In this document: piece after piece, positions 8,128 to 16,315 of the stretch
How the letters are laid out: every line of letters begins with the position of its first letter
Numbering within the stretch: position 1 is the stretch's first letter
Source: an uncultured Enterococcus sp.
Lineage (GTDB): Bacteria > Bacillota > Bacilli > Lactobacillales > Enterococcaceae
Assembly: GCF_913775425.1 (NCBI RefSeq)
Contig: NZ_CAJYIS010000059.1
Location: 1-48,014, forward strand
Length of the DNA stretch: 48,014 bases
Reading direction: 5' to 3'
Translations under genes and position numbers: made by a program
The notes under the pieces: model-generated
Told to the model about the DNA's origin: nothing
Seen by the model: only the letters and a program-made list of their open reading frames with translations
Database searches by the model: none

Positions 8128-9441
8128 TTATTCTACAAATTCAAACTCAAAGTTACCGATTCTGACGATATCGCCATCTTTAGCACCACGAGCGCGTAAG
8201 GCTTCGTCGACACCCATCGCACGTAATTGACGCGCAAAACGCATAACCGTTTCATCGTGATCAAAGTTTGTCATCTCAAATAGTTTTTCTAGTTTTTCAC
8301 CACTTAATGTCCAAGAAGCATCAGGCTCTCGATCGATGATAAACTCAGGTCCTTCTTGACGCAAGCCATATTCGACTACATCTTCTTCAACTTCTTCTTC
8401 ATATAATAAGAATTCGTCTGTTACATCCAACAAGTTCGCTGTAGCGTTCAATAACGCGTCGATCCCTTGTCTTGTCACGCCAGAAATTGGGAAGACTGGG
8501 ATTGGATCTGCGAATTCATCTTCTTGTTCGGCTGCTAATTTTTCTTTGAAAAGTTTCAGATTTTCCTCAGCATCTGGCATATCCATCTTATTGGCTACAA
8601 TTAATTGCGGACGCTCCAATAAGCGTAAGTTATGCGTAGCTAACTCTGCATTAATCGCTAAGTAATCTTCATAAGGGTCGCGACCTTCCATCCCACTCAT
8701 GTCGATCACATGTAAGATGACGCGCGTTCGTTCAATATGACGCAAAAATTGTGTCCCTAAACCAACACCTTGTGAAGCTCCTTCAATCAACCCCGGAAGG
8801 TCAGCAACCACAAAACTTTGGCCTTCACTTGTTGTTACCATACCTAAATTTGGTACTAGTGTCGTAAAATGATAGGCACCGATTTTAGGCTTAGCTGAAG
8901 AAATGACTGAAAGCAATGTTGATTTCCCTACTGAAGGAAACCCTACTAGACCAACATCGGCTAGCACTTTTAATTCAAGCTCGATCTTGCGTTCTTGGCC
9001 AGGTTCACCATTTTCAGCGATTTCTGGTGCTGGGTTTCTTGGTGAGGCAAAGCGGATATTCCCACGACCACCACGACCACCTTTCGCGATGACTAAAGTT
9101 TGCCCTTGTTCGACTAAATCGCCAATAAATGCACCAGTCTCAGCGTCCCGCACTGTTGTTCCTTGAGGGACTTTCACGTATAGATCTTCTGAGCCACGAC
9201 CATGCATCCCTTTACTCATTCCGTTTTCTCCAGGAATGGCTTTAAAGTGACGGTTAAAACGAAAATCCATTAATGTACGTAATCCTTCGTCGACGACTAA
9301 GATGACATCGCCTCCACGGCCACCATCTCCTCCGGCAGGTCCGCCATCTGGAACGTATTTTTCACGACGAAAGGCTACCATTCCGTCGCCGCCTTTACCA
9401 GCTTTGACGTCAATTGTTACTTGATCTAAAAACATGGACAT
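8128..9441 (-). CDS. obg: GTPase Obg
   Basis: Obg is an essential GTPase tied to 50S ribosome assembly and the stringent and stress responses. The 437-residue protein has the glycine-rich Obg fold ([20 protein letters not shown]), the G domain with GFPSVGKST, the DLPGLIEG segment (G3) and NKMD (G4), and the C-terminal OCT domain. The start is ATG 9441 ([11 protein letters not shown]), eight bases after GGAGG; the ATG at 9456 overlaps that site. It stands alone between a hairpin and the hydrolase gene. Confidence 0.97.
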   Translation of the reverse strand: MSMFLDQVTIDVKAGKGGDGMVAFRREKYVPDGGPAGGDGGRGGDVILVVDEGLRTLMDFRFNRHFKAIPGENGMSKGMHGRGSEDLYVKVPQGTTVRDAETGAFIGDLVEQGQTLVIAKGGRGGRGNIRFASPRNPAPEIAENGEPGQERKIELELKVLADVGLVGFPSVGKSTLLSVISSAKPKIGAYHFTTLVPNLGMVTTSEGQSFVVADLPGLIEGASQGVGLGTQFLRHIERTRVILHVIDMSGMEGRDPYEDYLAINAELATHNLRLLERPQLIVANKMDMPDAEENLKLFKEKLAAEQEDEFADPIPVFPISGVTRQGIDALLNATANLLDVTDEFLLYEEEVEEDVVEYGLRQEGPEFIIDREPDASWTLSGEKLEKLFEMTNFDHDETVMRFARQLRAMGVDEALRARGAKDGDIVRIGNFEFEFVE

Positions 9442-9565
9442 AAAATTGTCCTCCATTCTATATACTAACCTAGTGTTTCAAAAAGTCTATTTCATTGTAC
9501 CTACTGACTAGTCGTTTGTCTATTACTTTCCTTTGACTCTTTTGATTCTCTCATTGTCTTGTCTC

Positions 9566-10492
9566 TCAATTGTATTTAGCTAAAAAAGCGGCCACCTTTT
9601 CTTGATAAGCTTTTGGATCTACAGAATAGCTTTTTGCATGCTCTGCACCTTTTACGACCCATTTTTCTTTCGGACCTTTCGTTGCATTGTAGACCTTATC
9701 TAACATATAAAATGGAACGAACGTATCCGCATCCCCATGGATAAACAACATAGGTAAATGATTTTTTTCAAGTTGTTTGATGACATCTGCTTCACCAAAG
9801 AAATAATTCGCGCGCACTTTCGTCACTAAACTCGTCACAGGGATCAACGGAAATGCCGGCAAACCAAACAACGCCTTTAATTGATACGTCAATTCTTCAT
9901 TCACAGAGGAATAGCCACAATCTTCTACGATCGACACGACATTTTTAGGCAATTTCTCTCCGGCAGTCATCATAACCGTGGCTGCTCCCATACTAATCCC
10001 AAACAACGTAATGGTCTCATCCGTTCCATTTTTTTGAATGATGTCATCGATCCAACCAACCATGTCACGACGTTCATGCCAGCCAAATCCAATATAATCT
10101 CCTTCACTTTGGCCGTGTCCTCTTGCATCAGGAACTAAGACATTATAGCCCAAGTCATGATACATTTTCGCATAGGCAGCCATCGTATCGGCTTTTCCCA
10201 TATACCCATGGACCACTAAAGCCGTTTTCGTTGAAGGGGTTTGGCTTGGAATATAAATAGCCCGCAATTTCAACCCATCTTCAGCGATTAACTGCCAATC
10301 GGTTCGGCCAGTTGCTTGTTCAAACCACTCTTGATCAGCTGATTTTTTTACTTTTGTTCCAGGCGTATCCGATTCTAAAAAACTTTTCTCTGATGGAACA
10401 ACTGCATAATTATAAAAATAATTCCCTGCAAAAATCAATCCCACCACGATGATAAATAACAATACAAAAAAAACACGGATAAAAATCTTCAT
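9566..10492 (-). CDS. Membrane-anchored alpha/beta hydrolase
   Basis: A 308-residue protein with one N-terminal membrane anchor (residues 6-28) and an alpha/beta-hydrolase fold outside. Visible are the oxyanion HGYMGKAD, DARGHGQSEG, the nucleophile elbow GISMG near residue 166, the acid in HGDADTFVP and the histidine in GAEHAKSY. It resembles the YqkD/BAAT-like hydrolases seen in Firmicutes; the substrate is unknown. It is a single gene on the minus strand, divergent from the cyclophilin lipoprotein gene. Confidence 0.85.
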   Translation of the reverse strand: MKIFIRVFFVLLFIIVVGLIFAGNYFYNYAVVPSEKSFLESDTPGTKVKKSADQEWFEQATGRTDWQLIAEDGLKLRAIYIPSQTPSTKTALVVHGYMGKADTMAAYAKMYHDLGYNVLVPDARGHGQSEGDYIGFGWHERRDMVGWIDDIIQKNGTDETITLFGISMGAATVMMTAGEKLPKNVVSIVEDCGYSSVNEELTYQLKALFGLPAFPLIPVTSLVTKVRANYFFGEADVIKQLEKNHLPMLFIHGDADTFVPFYMLDKVYNATKGPKEKWVVKGAEHAKSYSVDPKAYQEKVAAFLAKYN

Positions 10493-10571
10493 GCTCCACC
10501 TCTTTCTATAGGTAGTATAGTGAAAACCACTCTATTTCTCAATATTTTTTCTTAAAACTTCATTTTTTTAC

Positions 10572-10599
10572 TTACGAACGCAAAATGGTTTGATATGAT
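10572..10599 (+). promoter_or_regulatory. Promoter of the cyclophilin gene
   Basis: TATGAT -10 (10594-10599) with a weak TTACGA -35 (10572-10577) 16 bases upstream; an AAAGGAG ribosome site follows. Confidence 0.5.
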
Positions 10600-10630
10600 A
10601 ACAGTATCTTAATATAAAGGAGTCAACAAT

Positions 10631-11377
10631 GTGAAAACAAAACGTCTTAGTGTTCTCTTGTCTCTTGCTATAGCCGTCATTGGCCTTAGCGCGTGTGCAA
10701 GTAAAACAACAACTAGTTCTAGTGCAACAAGTAGTAGTGAAAAAACAAGTGAGTCTGTGGATTTAAATTCCCTTGACTTGCCTCAACTTGATCCAAACGT
10801 CAAAGACGACGAAGATTTGGTCCAAGTCAATACGACAGAAGGAGCCATCAAAATCAAATTGTTTCCAAAGATTGCACCAAAAGCCGTTGAGAACTTTGTA
10901 ACTCATGCTAAAGAAGGCTATTACAACGGCGTGACGTTTCATCGTATCATCGAAGACTTTATGATTCAAAGTGGCGATCCTAAAGGTGATGGTACCGGTG
11001 GAGAAAGTATTTGGGGTAAAGGATTTGCAGCGGAAATCTCCAATCAATTGTATCATTTAAACGGTGCATTATCTATGGCTAGTAGCAGCGCGCCGAATAG
11101 CTTGGGTAGTCAGTTCTTTATCGTCCAAAACCACGAAGACAAATCAGATGGTCTTGCGATTCAATATTATCCACAAAAAATCATCGATGCTTACAAAAAC
11201 GGTGGACGACCTGAACTTGATGGAAAATATGCGGTCTTTGGCCAAGTGATCGAAGGTATGGATGTCGTCGATAAAATCGCTAAACAAGAAGTCACAACTA
11301 GTGATACTGGCGAACAATCAAAACCAGTCAATCCTGTAAAAATCACGTCGATCGATGTTTTACAAGAAGCCAAATAA
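10631..11377 (+). CDS. Cyclophilin-type peptidyl-prolyl isomerase lipoprotein (GTG start)
   Basis: Predicted exported foldase that isomerises X-Pro bonds at the cell surface. The 248-residue protein starts with a lipoprotein signal (KTKRLSVLLSLAIAVIG) ending in the lipobox LSAC, then a Ser/Thr-rich linker, then a cyclophilin domain from about residue 62. Cyclophilin motifs are GVTFHRIIEDFMIQSGDP, GTGG and SQFFIV. GTG is the start: the overlapping ATG at 10629 runs straight into TGA, and AAAGGAG lies at the right distance. Single gene followed by hairpins on both strands. This is a cyclophilin, not a parvulin PrsA. Confidence 0.93.
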   Translation: MKTKRLSVLLSLAIAVIGLSACASKTTTSSSATSSSEKTSESVDLNSLDLPQLDPNVKDDEDLVQVNTTEGAIKIKLFPKIAPKAVENFVTHAKEGYYNGVTFHRIIEDFMIQSGDPKGDGTGGESIWGKGFAAEISNQLYHLNGALSMASSSAPNSLGSQFFIVQNHEDKSDGLAIQYYPQKIIDAYKNGGRPELDGKYAVFGQVIEGMDVVDKIAKQEVTTSDTGEQSKPVNPVKITSIDVLQEAK

Positions 11378-11382
11378 AAAAA

Positions 11383-11408
11383 GGTTGTGACAACTTGTTG
11401 TCACAACC
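11383..11408 (-). terminator. Terminator after fabZ/fabN (TGTGACA family)
   Basis: Perfect 12-base arms GGTTGTGACAAC / GTTGTCACAACC with a two-base loop; the T run is on the minus strand, so it serves the fabZ/fabN transcript. Confidence 0.8.
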
Positions 11409-11431
11409 TCAAACGGCGGTATAAGTGCCGC

Positions 11432-11464
11432 AATAAGCATACGAAATTCGTGTGCTTATTTTTG
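11432..11464 (+). terminator. Terminator of the cyclophilin gene (AATAAGC family)
   Basis: AATAAGCA-ACGAA arm pairs with TTCGT-TGCTTATT, followed by TTTT on the plus strand. It overlaps the last codons of the opposing fabZ/fabN gene. A small CGGC/GCCG hairpin precedes it at 11414-11430. Confidence 0.7.
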
Positions 11465-11896
11465 TTCCCCTACGATAAAGGTAAATTCACATTGAGCACA
11501 TACTTTACCATCAACAGTAGCCACTGCATCCGCAATCCCTACTGAACCTTTGATCTTCATGATCTCAAATGACAATTTCATCGTATCTCCTGGTACGACT
11601 TTACGACGGAATTTCGCTTTATTGATACCGCCGATATAAGCTGTACGACCTAAAAATTCTTCTGATTTCAAAATCAAGATCGAACCTGCTTGCGCTAGTG
11701 TTTCTAAAATCAATGCGCCTGGCATTACCGGGTTTCCTGGGAAATGTCCTTGGAAAAAGTCTTCATTGATTGTTACATTTTTTGTTGCGATAATTTTTTT
11801 CCCAGATTCAATTTCATCTACATAATCAATATAAATAATCGGGTAACGATTTGGGATCAAATCCATTACTTCAGTTTCAGTCAACAATTTTTTCAT
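11456..11896 (-). CDS. 3-hydroxyacyl-ACP dehydratase, FabZ or FabN type
   Basis: Dehydrates 3-hydroxyacyl-ACP in fatty acid synthesis. The 146-residue hot-dog protein has the catalytic pair His51 (GHFPGNPVMPG) and Glu65 (LETLAQ) and the usual FabZ length. In Enterococcus faecalis one of two FabZ-like proteins, FabN, also isomerises the double bond to start unsaturated fatty acids, and its gene lies in a cluster with fabI and fabO. Here the gene is divergent from fabI, which favours FabN, but sequence inspection cannot separate FabN from FabZ, so I give no symbol. A FabT-like operator lies in its upstream region. Confidence 0.9.
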   Translation of the reverse strand: MKKLLTETEVMDLIPNRYPIIYIDYVDEIESGKKIIATKNVTINEDFFQGHFPGNPVMPGALILETLAQAGSILILKSEEFLGRTAYIGGINKAKFRRKVVPGDTMKLSFEIMKIKGSVGIADAVATVDGKVCAQCEFTFIVGEQK

Positions 11897-11928
11897 GAGT
11901 CATCCTCTTTTCGAATCCATAAATAAAT

Positions 11929-11945
11929 ACTTTGGTTATCAAAGT
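11929..11945 (-). promoter_or_regulatory. FabT-like operator, fabZ/fabN side
   Basis: ACTTTGGTTATCAAAGT is a near palindrome of the TTTGA-N3-TCAAA form bound by the MarR-type fatty acid regulator FabT. On the minus strand its TTGATA could itself serve as the -35 of the fabZ/fabN promoter. Regulator binding is inferred. Confidence 0.7.
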
Positions 11946-11993
11946 ATCATATTTTAACAAAATATTCAATAACTATTAAGAGAATTGAAAATT

Positions 11994-12024
11994 AGTTTGA
12001 CAATCAAAGTTTTTTCGATAATAA
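11994..12024 (+). promoter_or_regulatory. fabI promoter with FabT-like operator
   Basis: AGTTTGACAATCAAAGT (11994-12010) matches the FabT operator form and contains a perfect -35, TTGACA (11997-12002). TAATAA (12019-12024) is the likely -10, 16 bases away. A repressor bound here would cover the -35. Confidence 0.75.
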
Positions 12025-12082
12025 TAAGAAATCATGGATGTTTTATGATATTACTATACATTTACACTTAAGGAGTGACATT

Positions 12083-12838
12083 ATGGGTTTTCTAGAAGGT
12101 AAAAAAGTCGTCGTAATGGGCGTCGCAAACAAACGCAGTATTGCATGGGGTTGTGCACAAGCACTACGTGACCAAGGTGCAGAAGTGATCTACACGTACC
12201 AAAACGACCGCATGAAAAAATCATTGGAAAAATTATTAGATGGGTCAGAGTTTTTAGTTGAATGTGACGTAGCCAATGACGAAAGCATTAAACAAGCATT
12301 TGAAACAATTAAAGAATACACACCAGAAATCCATGGTTTAGTTCATGCCATTGCGTATGCAAATAAAGAAGATCTACAAGGTAGCGTTTTGGATTTATCT
12401 CGTGATGGATTTGCATTAGCTCAAGACGTAAGTAGCTATTCATTTATCGCTGTCAGCCATTATGCAAAACCAATTTTAGCAGAAAACAGCGGAATCGTAA
12501 CGTTAACTTATTTAGGTTCAGAACGTGCGGTACCAAACTACAACATGATGGGAATCGCTAAAGCCTCTTTAGAAGCGGCTGTTCGTTATATGGCGGCTGA
12601 TCTTTCTCCAGAAAAAATCCGTGTTAACGCAATCTCTGCTGGCGCAATCAAAACATTAGCCGTAACTGGTGTAAAAGATTACCAAAAATTGATTCAATTA
12701 TCAGAAAGCCGTACACCAGATAGTGTTGGTGTAACGATCGAAGAAGTTGGAAATACATGTGCCTTCTTAATCAGTCCATTATCAAGCGGAATTATCGGTG
12801 AAACGATCTTTGTGGATAAAGGTGTTCATTTATCTTAA
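12083..12838 (+). CDS. fabI: Enoyl-ACP reductase FabI
   Basis: Reduces trans-2-enoyl-ACP in the last step of each fatty acid elongation round, using NAD(P)H; the target of triclosan-type inhibitors. The 251-residue SDR-like protein has GVANKRSIAWG near the N-terminus, the active-site tyrosines Tyr143 and Tyr153 and Lys160 (Y-x6-K), and the SAGAIKTLA substrate loop. I start at ATG 12083 (MGFLEGKKVVV), seven bases after AAGGAG; the in-frame upstream ATG would put that site inside the gene. No fabO/fabF gene lies next to it. Confidence 0.96.
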   Translation: MGFLEGKKVVVMGVANKRSIAWGCAQALRDQGAEVIYTYQNDRMKKSLEKLLDGSEFLVECDVANDESIKQAFETIKEYTPEIHGLVHAIAYANKEDLQGSVLDLSRDGFALAQDVSSYSFIAVSHYAKPILAENSGIVTLTYLGSERAVPNYNMMGIAKASLEAAVRYMAADLSPEKIRVNAISAGAIKTLAVTGVKDYQKLIQLSESRTPDSVGVTIEEVGNTCAFLISPLSSGIIGETIFVDKGVHLS

Positions 12839-12846
12839 TTAATCGA

Positions 12847-12895
12847 CCTTTCTTTTGACCTTATGTTACAATAGTGAACAGATTAAAAAGAAAGG
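12847..12895 (+). promoter_or_regulatory. mscS promoter inside an inverted repeat covering the RBS
   Basis: TACAAT -10 (12867-12872) with extended TG precedes mscS; the -35 (TCGACC at 18 bases) is poor. A perfect ten-base inverted repeat, CCTTTCTTTT (12847-12856) and AAAAGAAAGG (12886-12895), flanks it. The right arm contains the mscS Shine-Dalgarno. RNA started at this promoter lacks the left arm, while read-through RNA from fabI has both. Confidence 0.5.
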
Positions 12896-12904
12896 ACTGT
12901 CTTG

Positions 12905-13828
12905 ATGTCATTTTTACTGAACGTTACGTCTACTGTTAGTTCAGATAGTACGAATTCAATTATCGAACCAACTACAAAACAATTAAATGCCCTACAAAAA
13001 TGGTGGGCTTCAATCGATTGGGAAGCACTGATCGCATTGGTGATCCAAAAAACGATTATGGTCATTTTTCTTATTATTTTATTTTTAATTATTTGGAAAT
13101 TATCCCTTGCAATTTTAAATCGAGCTCATAAATCTTATGATAAAAAAAATAATGTCAATGCCAGTCGGATGAATACAATGTTTAATCTGATTGGAAACAT
13201 TATTCAATACACTGTAGGTTTTTTATTTATTTATTCGCTGCTATCCGCATTGGGTGTTCCTGTAGGTTCACTGCTTGCTGGAGCTGGAATCATTGGGTTG
13301 GCCATTGGTCTAGGCGCCCAAGGATTTATGAATGATATCATTACTGGATTTTTTATTATTATGGAACAACAAGTCGCTGTTGGTGATTATATCAAATTGA
13401 CCAATTTGAATATCGACGGTACTGTAACTGGTGTTGGTCTTAGAACGATGAAGCTAAAAGCATTTGATGGTACGGTTCATTTTATTCCTAATCGCAATAT
13501 CACAACGGTTAGCAACGCTTCTCGTGCCAACATGCGTGTATTGGTAGATGTACGTATCGATCCTTCTGAAGATTTAGAGCAAATTCGTACAGTCATTCGT
13601 AAAGTCAATCATGAGATTGAAGTAAAATATGAAGACAGCATTACCACACCACCTGCTATTTTTGGGATGGTTGATCTCGGAAACGGAATGTTTGCGCTAC
13701 GTAGTACACTCTACGTCAAAAACGGTTTCCAATACCAGATCGAAGAAGAATTACTCAACGCTTCAGTCAGTGCGTTAATCAAAGCTGGCTTTACGATTCC
13801 AACAACACCTATTTTACCAACAGTTTAA
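12905..13828 (+). CDS. MscS-family mechanosensitive channel
   Basis: A small-conductance mechanosensitive ion channel that opens under membrane tension and protects against osmotic downshock. The 307-residue protein has membrane segments at about 43-62, 90-108 and the pore helix region GSLLAGAGIIGLAIGLGAQG (about 118-137), then the MscS beta domain (VGDYIKL, DGTVHFIPNRNI) and C-terminal alpha/beta domain. Start ATG 12905 lies eight bases after AAAGGA; the TTG just before it is less likely. It ends at a clear terminator. It may receive some read-through from fabI. Confidence 0.93.
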   Translation: MSFLLNVTSTVSSDSTNSIIEPTTKQLNALQKWWASIDWEALIALVIQKTIMVIFLIILFLIIWKLSLAILNRAHKSYDKKNNVNASRMNTMFNLIGNIIQYTVGFLFIYSLLSALGVPVGSLLAGAGIIGLAIGLGAQGFMNDIITGFFIIMEQQVAVGDYIKLTNLNIDGTVTGVGLRTMKLKAFDGTVHFIPNRNITTVSNASRANMRVLVDVRIDPSEDLEQIRTVIRKVNHEIEVKYEDSITTPPAIFGMVDLGNGMFALRSTLYVKNGFQYQIEEELLNASVSALIKAGFTIPTTPILPTV

Positions 13829-13856
13829 AAAAAGTCGCAATAGAAGTGACTAGTGC

Positions 13857-13907
13857 TAAAACAAGCCACATCCTTACCTATTTCGGTAAGAGTGTGGCTT
13901 GTTTTTT
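13857..13907 (+). terminator. Terminator of mscS
   Basis: Long hairpin with AAAACAAGCCACA and TGTGGCTTGTTTT arms, inner CTTACC/GGTAAG stem, and a T run on the plus strand. Confidence 0.85.
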
Positions 13908-13942
13908 TAGAAACTTTTTTTACGTTACTTATTCAGTATTTA

Positions 13943-13977
13943 GGGGGTGTGACAGCTGTTTGTCAGCCCCCTTTTTT
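13943..13977. terminator. Hairpin between mscS and cbpB (TGTGACA family)
   Basis: GGGGG-TGACA and TGTCA-CCCCC arms with CTTTTTTG after them on the plus strand. It lies just beyond the cbpB stop and probably terminates in both directions, better on the plus strand. Confidence 0.65.
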
Positions 13978-13987
13978 GTGTATCTTT

Positions 13988-14461
13988 TTAATGTACTGTC
14001 ACTTTTTCAATCAAATCATAACGTCTTTCCAACTGATGCGCGAGATGATTAACAGATTTTAAAATTTCCTTGCGCGTAACGATCCCTGTAAACACACCTG
14101 TTTCATCGACTTGAGGTAAAAAAGGGCGATTTACTAATTGATGCAAGATTTCTTCAACATCATTATGTGTGATGCATGGAATATTGACTTCCATCACATC
14201 CGCGACAGTTAAATTTTCTAAGGCACTGACATCTAGTCCAGTCAGCCCCATCATTTTATTGACAACATCAGATAAGCCAATAACTCCAATAAAACGGTCT
14301 TCATGATCTAAAACCGGAATCTGATTGTATCCTACTTTTGATAGTACTAATAATGCATGTTCTAAACCATGTGTATAGAGCACAGTGGCGACATTTTCGG
14401 CAGGAATCACTAAATTGTCTTGATTCTCCAAAAGTAACTGCTCTGTTTTCGCGCCTATCAA
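13988..14461 (-). CDS. cbpB: CBS-pair protein CbpB, probable c-di-AMP sensor (TTG start)
   Basis: A 157-residue protein made of two CBS domains (about 18-75 and 85-145), matching the YkuL/CbpB family, which binds c-di-AMP and in other Firmicutes controls the (p)ppGpp synthetase Rel. The segments HALLVLSKVGYNQIPVLD and GVIGLSDVV are CBS-like. The longer reading from ATG 14476 encodes its own Shine-Dalgarno (GGAGGTTATCAC), so the start is TTG 14461 (IGAKTEQLLLENQ follows). It is the last gene of the murI-rdgB-yfcE-cbpB cluster, an order also known in streptococci. Confidence 0.88.
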   Translation of the reverse strand: MIGAKTEQLLLENQDNLVIPAENVATVLYTHGLEHALLVLSKVGYNQIPVLDHEDRFIGVIGLSDVVNKMMGLTGLDVSALENLTVADVMEVNIPCITHNDVEEILHQLVNRPFLPQVDETGVFTGIVTRKEILKSVNHLAHQLERRYDLIEKVTVH

Positions 14462-14528
14462 GTGATAACCTCCCATATTTCGTTGTTTTCTTTAGTGTAG
14501 TACAGTTATTTATAAAACGATAGTCTTG

Positions 14529-15050
14529 TTAAGGATTCTTATGTTTTACAAATTCAAAGTGTAAGCCTTCGATCGGTTGCATCGTACGATCATAGTACGT
14601 AACACGATCACGTGTGGGTGTACTGTCGATAATCGCAAAACTTTTATACGGCAATCCTCGCGGTTGGCTGATACTCCCTGGATTCAAAAATAAGCGCTCA
14701 CCTAATTGTTCACAGCCTAGACGGTGCGTGTGCCCAAATACAACGATCGTTGCATTGACTTGTTGTGCAAGCAAGCCTAGTGAAGTCATCGAATGATTGA
14801 CTTGATAGCGATGACCATGCGTGATTAAAATCGTATCTTGTGTTGTTGTAATGATTCGATAGTCTTCAAAAAGCGGATCAAAATCACAGTTTCCGCCCAC
14901 TACTTGGAATGTTTCCCATAACGGATCATTACCAGGTAATTCTGAATCTCCACAATGCAATAACACGTCCACTTGATCGGCAAACGTTGTCGCGATCGTT
15001 TCTAAAATCTCTCGATCGCCATGATTGTCACTGACTACTAAATATTTCAT
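14529..15050 (-). CDS. yfcE: YfcE/MJ0936-type metallophosphoesterase
   Basis: A 173-residue calcineurin-like phosphoesterase. The metal ligands are visible in order: SDNHGD, HCGDSE, GGNCD, THGH and GHTH. Members hydrolyse phosphodiesters in vitro; the physiological substrate is unclear. The start is ATG 15050 (MKYLVVSDNHGD) with GGAGAAACGAA before it, overlapping the rdgB stop (ATGA). Translation is therefore probably coupled to rdgB. Confidence 0.92.
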   Translation of the reverse strand: MKYLVVSDNHGDREILETIATTFADQVDVLLHCGDSELPGNDPLWETFQVVGGNCDFDPLFEDYRIITTTQDTILITHGHRYQVNHSMTSLGLLAQQVNATIVVFGHTHRLGCEQLGERLFLNPGSISQPRGLPYKSFAIIDSTPTRDRVTYYDRTMQPIEGLHFEFVKHKNP

Positions 15051-16315
15051 TTCGTTTCTCCTTCCAACCATCCTTGCCAAATTGCAGCTAATTTTGTCAT
15101 CGCTTGCCCACGATGACTGATCGTATTTTTCTCAGCTCCTGTCAATTCGGCCGCCGTTTTATTGAGTTTTGGTACGACAAATAACGGATCATAACCAAAA
15201 CCGTTCTCTCCTCTTGGAATACGCCCAATACGACCTGGCCATTCAGCCGACACGACAAGAGTTTCACGTTCTGGTGCTGCAAAAGCTAATGTACAATGAA
15301 ATTGTGCAGTACGTTGTTCATCAGCTACGTCTGTTAATTCATGCAATAATTTTGCATTATTTGCTGCATCACTTTTTTGCAACCCTGCAAAACGTGCAGA
15401 ATAGACCCCTGGCAATCCGTTTAATGCATCGACTTTTAACCCTGAATCATCCGCTAGTACGGGAATATTCAATTGTTGTGCAATCGTTTCTGCTTTCAAA
15501 CAGGCATTTTCCGCAAATGTCTGCCCTGTTTCTTCTACTTCAGGTAACTCTTTGTAGTCAGCTAATGTTTTGATCTGATACCCGGCTTTTGCAAATAAAG
15601 AGGCGAACTCTTTCGCTTTTCCTTGGTTGTTTGTAGCAATCATGATCGTTTTTTCTTCAAGAGGCATCGCTACTTGTGTTGTTGTCATCAGTTCAGCAAG
15701 CAACGATTCTGCTGCGCGCTGACCTAAAATAAAACTTTCATTGATCCGTTCGATGTCAAAAACTTCAGGCGAATCATTGTACCAATCAATAAAACGACCG
15801 TCTTTACACATTACCATAACCAGTAAAAATTCTGCTTTAGACTCTTCGATTGCGTCTGGATCAACCAACATTTCTTCTTGTTTTGCTAATGTCACCGCTG
15901 CAAAATCATCAATCAATGCAAAAGCGTGTTTCTTTGTCATCTGTTGCTTCGCTATAGCTTGTGTTAACACGAGGTAAAGCGCATTGATAACAGCTGCAGT
16001 GACGCTACCGTCTGCTTGTTGAATCGTTACGACTACCTTAAATCCGAATGATTGTTTGCCAACAATGACTTTTTTTAGCAAGCAATGAAGTGTATTGGGT
16101 AAGGTATCCATCAGTTTTGCGCGTTTGATTTGATCATTTGTAGCATCTTCTGGAAAATAGATGACCGGTACTGCTAATGTTTCACATTCAACCAAAGAGA
16201 CCTCTAGTTTCGTTTCACCTTGTTGATAACTAATCGTAGCAAACGGATATTTTTTAGCTTGAGTTGTCCATGACACGTCTCGATGATCAAGAGCATAACG
16301 TCCATTATATCTCAT
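15047..16315 (-). CDS. rdgB: RdgB/HAM1 NTP pyrophosphatase with degenerate RNase PH-like N-terminal domain
   Basis: A 422-residue two-part protein. Residues 222-422 are a complete RdgB/Ham1 domain that hydrolyses dITP, dXTP and XTP to monophosphates: TNNQGKAKEF, LADDSGL, GFGYDPLF and SHRGQA are all present. Residues 1-215 resemble RNase PH: MRYNGR at the start, IQQADGSVTAAVINALYL matching the QADGGTRTASITGA core, and the C-terminal MCKDGRFIDW. However, the GGTRTA arginine is lost (DGSVTAA) and the RGGGKGW-type region is unrecognisable, so exonuclease activity is doubtful. Similar fusions are annotated in enterococci. It overlaps murI by 11 bases. Confidence 0.9.
   Translation of the reverse strand: MRYNGRYALDHRDVSWTTQAKKYPFATISYQQGETKLEVSLVECETLAVPVIYFPEDATNDQIKRAKLMDTLPNTLHCLLKKVIVGKQSFGFKVVVTIQQADGSVTAAVINALYLVLTQAIAKQQMTKKHAFALIDDFAAVTLAKQEEMLVDPDAIEESKAEFLLVMVMCKDGRFIDWYNDSPEVFDIERINESFILGQRAAESLLAELMTTTQVAMPLEEKTIMIATNNQGKAKEFASLFAKAGYQIKTLADYKELPEVEETGQTFAENACLKAETIAQQLNIPVLADDSGLKVDALNGLPGVYSARFAGLQKSDAANNAKLLHELTDVADEQRTAQFHCTLAFAAPERETLVVSAEWPGRIGRIPRGENGFGYDPLFVVPKLNKTAAELTGAEKNTISHRGQAMTKLAAIWQGWLEGETK

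Noticed and set aside
10560-10600. CGAACG motif before the cyclophilin gene as a LexA box
   Set aside because: Only the left half matches; the right half (AAATGG) does not form the GTTYG arm.
15169-15573. A 134-codon open frame on the plus strand inside rdgB
   Set aside because: It lies opposite the well-supported RdgB catalytic domain, has no ribosome site and no recognisable domain; it is an antisense shadow.
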